Assembly: GCA_016201185.1 (NCBI GenBank)
Contig: JACQDG010000101.1
Span: forward strand, 1-10,352
DNA: 10,352 bases
Direction of reading: 5' to 3'
From: Acidobacteriota bacterium
GTDB lineage: Bacteria; Acidobacteriota; Terriglobia; Bryobacterales; JACQDG01
Shown here: piece after piece, positions 8,501-10,352 of the stretch
Layout of the letters: each line of letters starts with the position of its first letter
Numbering within the stretch: position 1 is the stretch's first letter
The notes under the pieces: model-generated
What the model saw: the letters and a program-made list of their open reading frames with translations, nothing else
Databases searched by the model: none
What the model was told of the DNA's origin: nothing
Program-made: the position numbers and the translations under genes

Positions 8501-8736
8501 TAGTCGATTTGCAGCTCGCCAAACGTTTGCGGCTCCTTCCACTCGAGGCCTGCGTCACAGGGATCGTTGTGCGGGCCGGCGCAGAGGACCTCGTAGGTCT
8601 GCGGGTCGGCGTCGGCCACGGCCGCGGAAAGCGGCCTCGGCTCCGGTAGCCAGCTTCGCGGCTCGGGTTGTGCTGCGGCGAGAACTGAGGCCAGAAATAA
8701 AACGGTGGCGGCGCTTGCGTTTCGCGTTAGGACCAC
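5527..8736 (-). CDS. Secreted six-hairpin glycosidase-like protein with N-terminal beta-sandwich regions
   Basis: A 1069-residue protein. An N-terminal signal peptide (basic residue R5, hydrophobic core about 10-20, AAA before Q23) indicates export. Residues about 45-170 and 190-290 look like carbohydrate-binding, discoidin-like beta-sandwich regions (FWAGTAWQDLP, VEWWDGAGWRAVEPLP). About 340-530 resembles the beta-sandwich super-domain preceding catalytic toroids. About 565-960 is helix-rich and aromatic, consistent with an (alpha/alpha)6 six-hairpin glycosidase fold: YFYEMYFGIEEGW (598-610), NYHHQYRNGLEPWY (641-654), SNTWTYLGNYWN (800-811), WSWGFEGWQSTEGE (926-938). A C-terminal beta-domain (about 965-1069) follows. 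Candidate acidic residues are E601, E607/E608 and E936/E938, but I could not assign a glycoside hydrolase family. The GTG at 8736 is the only plausible start: an in-frame stop lies at 8773-8775 and no other start gives the signal peptide. As first gene of the operon it probably generates or trims the substrate imported by the symporter. Confidence 0.8.
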   Translation of the reverse strand: MVLTRNASAATVLFLASVLAAAQPEPRSWLPEPRPLSAAVADADPQTYEVLCAGPHNDPCDAGLEWKEPQTFGELQIDYATLFGRAYQPAFAGQALQFWAGTAWQDLPAVIEIDYRKQAEFAPLQGSGAVRWTYRFAPVSTTRLRVLLSQPENADPGHRVYAVREIQAAQGTGAAVTPGIRVLGALASIPAWLEPGGNMAVPEAGARIVPGRAAEIRWPRRMLVNHVKAEAAADPLRVEWWDGAGWRAVEPLPFPGAGEARFQPISTERLRVTGNQPIRKLEARLDAEAERYFREVEQSRVDLLGARFRGQTRRDLAAMQSLLLPLDFAKTAIGRPADREETIVLSNGTFLMVEETADEKAAKRDRWFAPAAGVGKQLFGAQWTHAASHYLDGYLPGTVTTYSDGAFDFEERLYVTAPDDELYGTVAEVTVTNRSEAAGRTAFTLAMGRRRSQRSPGEKTSVFFFDPQPTGYTLDPDKHTVRSAAGEVILYSEAAGVWEGTPRENHLRYPLSLAPKRTETLRFFIPSVERPLRAADALRHLDWQASFERFRSWWNRKLEAGMKIEVPEPPLNNIYKNLLAQSLIITLDGDSLVRYGAYFYEMYFGIEEGWPAVALAQYGYPAEAQKILSIMLSPELMDKSNYHHQYRNGLEPWYAATIYRLTKDRAWLEKIAPELAAAAAWTLRVTNEDRDRKYPGILPRHAYGGDIRTPAYSFYSNATCWRGLNDTALMFRVLEQHRQARQYQEEADSYRRRLWQLADKLADRDSKPPFLPMSFEIGSGGEYREKEPAYSFLGINTPVSNTWTYLGNYWNLMAPMLGEVKLFENDDPRAAWVPDYMEARGGVLAGLARFTLGLDQIYGKGYYESLLEQGRRDRFWTSLYGIFAHGMSHNLYSFPEVAGVFPLRVSNAAMWREHQRNLWNWYFQWSWGFEGWQSTEGEPLSAGPGMALEMLRMALVRETIETSPQDTLRLLDGAPPHWFEPGKRIVVRDALTFFGKVSLETEASAGGVRATVTRSPGFSARQVILRLAHPSGRPLGEVTIDGRPWSDFSGEEIPLPSGDRLEIAASFRP

Positions 8737-8742
8737 TCGAGC

Positions 8743-8748
8743 ATTATA
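8743..8748 (-). promoter_or_regulatory. Candidate -10 box for the minus-strand operon
   Basis: Read on the minus strand this is a perfect TATAAT, ending six bases before the GTG at 8736. The expected transcription start would fall on or next to that GTG, implying a leaderless mRNA, which fits the absence of a Shine-Dalgarno sequence. There is no convincing -35 element: the hexamer 17 bases upstream reads CCGGTT. An AT-rich hexamer is notable in this GC-rich DNA, but the promoter assignment is an inference. Confidence 0.4.
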
Positions 8749-8809
8749 GTCCGATTTCGCACCCGAACCGGGCTATGCGGCCGCCGCAGAGTCAGCCTTG
8801 TTGGAGACC

Positions 8810-8858
8810 CTGCCAAAATGTGCCCCTGCGTGGCAGATGCGCGCCGTCCGGGGGGCAC
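8810..8858. repeat. Two interleaved short inverted repeats in the intergenic region
   Basis: CTGCCA (8810-8815) pairs with TGGCAG (8831-8836) across 15 bases. GTGCCCC (8820-8826) pairs with GGGGCAC (8852-8858) across 25 bases. The arms alternate, so both hairpins cannot form together in simple form. They lie about 40-90 bases before the antitoxin gene and could be operator half-sites for an autoregulating AbrB-type antitoxin, but six- and seven-base arms in GC-rich DNA can arise by chance. Confidence 0.25.
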
Positions 8859-8897
8859 TTGCGGAGGGAGGGCCTTTTGCCTTACCATAATTAAGGA

Positions 8898-9170
8898 ATG
8901 CCAACGGCCACCCTGACAAGCAAGGGACAGATCACAGTACCGATGCCCGTGCGGAACCTTCTCGGCCTTAGGACCGGCGACCGGGTCGACTTCGTCCTGG
9001 GCCCGGATGGACGTGTCTCGCTCGAGGCGAGGCGGACCCCGTTTGAAAAGCTGCGTGGAATCCTTAGGAATCCCCGAAGGAAACCTCTAGGCGTGCGCGC
9101 TATGGACAGCGCCATTCGGAAGGCGGTACGAGCTCGATGGGAGCGTGCCGCCGGGTCCGCCCCCAAATGA
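8898..9170 (+). CDS. vapB: AbrB/MazE-type (VapB) antitoxin
   Basis: A 90-residue protein opening with the swapped-hairpin AbrB DNA-binding fold: TSKGQITVP (residues 7-15), VRNLLGLRTGDRVDF, then DGRVSLEAR. In this family two chains form the DNA-binding barrel and repress the module's own promoter. The C-terminal half (about 47-90: PFEKLRGIL, then MDSAIRKAVRARW) resembles the toxin-binding tail of VapB antitoxins paired with PIN proteins. The ATG at 8898 is preceded immediately by AAGGA, too close for a standard ribosome binding site, so initiation may be leaderless or depend on other signals. It overlaps the toxin gene as ATGA. Likely role: neutralises the PIN ribonuclease and autoregulates the pair. 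Confidence 0.9.
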   Translation: MPTATLTSKGQITVPMPVRNLLGLRTGDRVDFVLGPDGRVSLEARRTPFEKLRGILRNPRRKPLGVRAMDSAIRKAVRARWERAAGSAPK

Positions 9171-9562
9171 CCGGCCTGGATACCAACGTCCTGGTTCGCT
9201 TCCTGGTAGAGGACGATCGGCGGCAGACGGATCGTGTTCATCGCTTCCTGGCAAGATCCAGGACCCTTGGGGAGCGCGTCTATATATCGGCCGTCGTTTT
9301 GTGTGAGACGGTGTGGGTTCTCCGGTCCGGGTACGCTAAGTCGAGAGCTGAAATCCTGGAAGCTGTGCAGCAACTTCTCAGCACCGACATTTTCCTGGTG
9401 GAAGAGGAGGATTCCGTTCGTGCGGCGTTGCTGCTGTGTAGGACTGGAAAAGCCGACTTTGCCGACTGTCTGATCGGCCAGATCCATCTCGCCAGGGCAT
9501 GCCGCAGTACGGTCACGTTTGACCGGTCCCTGAGCGCGACCCCTGGTTTTACGATTCTGTAA
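9167..9562 (+). CDS. vapC: PIN-domain ribonuclease toxin (VapC-type)
   Basis: A 131-residue PIN-domain protein of usual VapC size. The acidic metal-binding residues are present: D5 (GLDTNVLVRF), E47 (VVLCETVW), D97 and D100 (ADFADCLIG) and D119 (TFDRSL). VapC proteins are Mg2+-dependent endoribonucleases that cut tRNA or rRNA and are held inactive by their cognate antitoxin. The ATG at 9167 overlaps the antitoxin TGA by ATGA; an upstream in-frame ATG at 9137 would add ten residues unlike the family and is less likely. The hand-counted GC of 9301-9420 is about 56%, lower than the flanking operon, which suggests transfer as a module. Its last 14 bases overlap the convergent transporter gene. 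The active site looks intact; the RNA target is unknown. Confidence 0.93.
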   Translation: MTGLDTNVLVRFLVEDDRRQTDRVHRFLARSRTLGERVYISAVVLCETVWVLRSGYAKSRAEILEAVQQLLSTDIFLVEEEDSVRAALLLCRTGKADFADCLIGQIHLARACRSTVTFDRSLSATPGFTIL

Positions 9563-10352
9563 TTTTGAAAGCGATTCTCGCCCTCAGCCGGTCGGCTTCG
9601 AACCGCCTTCGTACGACGATCATAAGCAGCACGGCTGAAGCCGCCGCCGCCAGAGCCACCCACAGCATCAGAGCCTCGATGCCAAAGGATTCCTTCCAAA
9701 TCCCTGCGAAAAACATGGCCAGCCCGCCCGCCACGCCGCCGATCATGTTGAGCGTCCCGGCGGCCAGTCCGTAATTGCGCTCGGCGACCACGTCGTAAGA
9801 GGAAGCGAAAATGTTAGCCATCATCCCGGCGGCGAAAAAGCCAAAGCCCGCCGAGGCTATCTTCAGGAGCGCCAGCGTGCGGACCGCCAGAGTGAGCCAG
9901 GCAAACGGGGCGCAGAGGAGAAGGCCGAGGGCGGAGATGTAGAAGCGGCCGGCGGGCGCGCGCTTGACGGCCCAATCGGCCAGCGCCCCTCCAGAGAGAA
10001 GGCCGGCGATGGTACTACTCTGAAGATAGAGGGTCGCCATCAGTCCGCTTTCCGCCATGGAGAGCCGGTAGCGCTCGTAAATGAAGCTGGGCAGCCAGGC
10101 ATAAAACATCCACAGCATGGCGCAGAGGGCGAAGAAGGCCACAGCTAAAGCCAGGTAGCACCGGGAGCGGAGAATGTCCCCGGGCCGGGCGCGGTCCTGC
10201 TTCCTCTCAGTTCGCAGGCCAGGCAGGCGGCGGAAGAACAGCACCAGCACGGGCGCATAAAGCAGGCCCACCGCCGCGAGCCAGGTGAAGGCCGCTCGCC
10301 AGCCGGTGTGATCGGCCATCCAGCCGCCAAACCAGCCGCCGGCGATGATTCC
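9549..10352 (-). CDS. MFS transporter, C-terminal part (cut by right edge)
   Basis: The reading frame is open to the window's right edge, so the true start is outside; the internal ATG at 10319 lies within a conserved MFS motif and is not the start. The 267 visible residues begin in GGWFGGWMADHTGWRAAF, a motif typical of the TM4-TM5 region. TM6 follows, then a charged central loop (RRLPGLRTERKQDRARPGD). Six more hydrophobic segments follow, with a second motif-A-like loop (GGALADWAVKR) between TM8 and TM9. The protein ends in a short basic cytoplasmic tail. It is an inner-membrane secondary transporter of the major facilitator superfamily; the substrate cannot be told from this half. Its stop (9549-9551) lies inside the 3' end of the convergent toxin gene. 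Whether it works with the nearby catabolic operon is unknown. Confidence 0.9.
   Translation of the reverse strand, partial: GIIAGGWFGGWMADHTGWRAAFTWLAAVGLLYAPVLVLFFRRLPGLRTERKQDRARPGDILRSRCYLALAVAFFALCAMLWMFYAWLPSFIYERYRLSMAESGLMATLYLQSSTIAGLLSGGALADWAVKRAPAGRFYISALGLLLCAPFAWLTLAVRTLALLKIASAGFGFFAAGMMANIFASSYDVVAERNYGLAAGTLNMIGGVAGGLAMFFAGIWKESFGIEALMLWVALAAAASAVLLMIVVRRRFEADRLRARIAFKITES

Larger units (their letters stand above)
8737..8897. other. Divergent intergenic region between operon and toxin-antitoxin module
   Basis: This 161-base gap is the only sizeable non-coding stretch. It must hold the promoters of the minus-strand operon and the plus-strand toxin-antitoxin pair. It contains the TATAAT near 8743-8748 and two interleaved short inverted repeats between 8810 and 8858. 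An AT-rich patch (TACCATAATTAAGG, 8883-8896) lies directly before the antitoxin ATG. No small ORF with recognisable content, no RNA gene and no T-tract terminator was seen. Confidence 0.6.

Noticed and set aside
7570..8649. A 359-codon plus-strand open frame
   Set aside because: Antisense to the N-terminal half of the glycosidase-like gene; arginine- and alanine-rich with no recognisable motif.
8777..8784. GCGGCCGC palindrome in the intergenic region
   Set aside because: An eight-base GC palindrome is expected often in DNA of this composition, and nothing else marks it as a site.
9589..9598. Short GCCG/CGGC hairpin downstream of the toxin gene as a terminator
   Set aside because: The stem is four base pairs with no T-tract, and it lies inside the transporter coding sequence.

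Overview
The window is GC-rich bacterial DNA (hand-counted 60-base lines in the main operon run near 70% GC) and is almost completely coding. The gene set suggests an Acidobacteriota-like soil heterotroph of the Bryobacteraceae/Solibacter type: a large secreted hairpin-glycosidase-like protein, an SSS symporter, paired amidohydrolase-2 proteins, an enolase-superfamily enzyme and an SDR in one run, with a VapBC pair nearby. This placement is an inference from gene style. No rRNA or other phylogenetic marker is present, and another GC-rich phylum is possible.

Layout. Seven genes on the minus strand run from about 8736 down to 1 and look like a single operon. In transcription order they are: a secreted 1069-residue six-hairpin glycosidase-like protein; a sodium:solute symporter; an amidohydrolase-2 paralogue lacking one metal-site histidine (AH-B); a second amidohydrolase-2 paralogue with the full metal set (AH-A); a muconate-lactonizing-subgroup enolase-superfamily enzyme; a classical SDR dehydrogenase; and the start of a gamma-glutamyltransferase-family protein cut by the left edge. 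The first five are joined by exact 4-base ATGA/GTGA stop-start overlaps. The enolase and SDR genes overlap by 23 bases, and 13 bases separate the SDR from the last gene. A perfect TATAAT sits six bases before the first GTG, which has no visible ribosome binding site.

On the plus strand, divergent from the operon across a 161-base gap, lies a two-gene toxin-antitoxin module: an AbrB/VapB-type antitoxin, then a PIN/VapC-type toxin with an ATGA overlap. The toxin gene is visibly less GC-rich than its surroundings. Its 3' end overlaps by 14 bases the 3' end of a convergent MFS transporter gene that runs off the right edge.

How the genes may work together. A plausible reading is one catabolic route: the exported protein releases a glycan- or glycoside-derived compound, the symporter imports it with sodium, and the amidohydrolases (hydrolysis, lactone opening or decarboxylation), the enolase-superfamily enzyme (proton abstraction next to a carboxylate) and the NAD-dependent SDR process it. 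The substrate cannot be read from sequence. The lysine-type active site of the enolase-superfamily member argues against simply copying the known oxidative fucose/rhamnose pathway. No regulator gene is in the run. No tRNA, rRNA, CRISPR array or insertion sequence was seen, and no gene-free stretch exceeds 300 bases.
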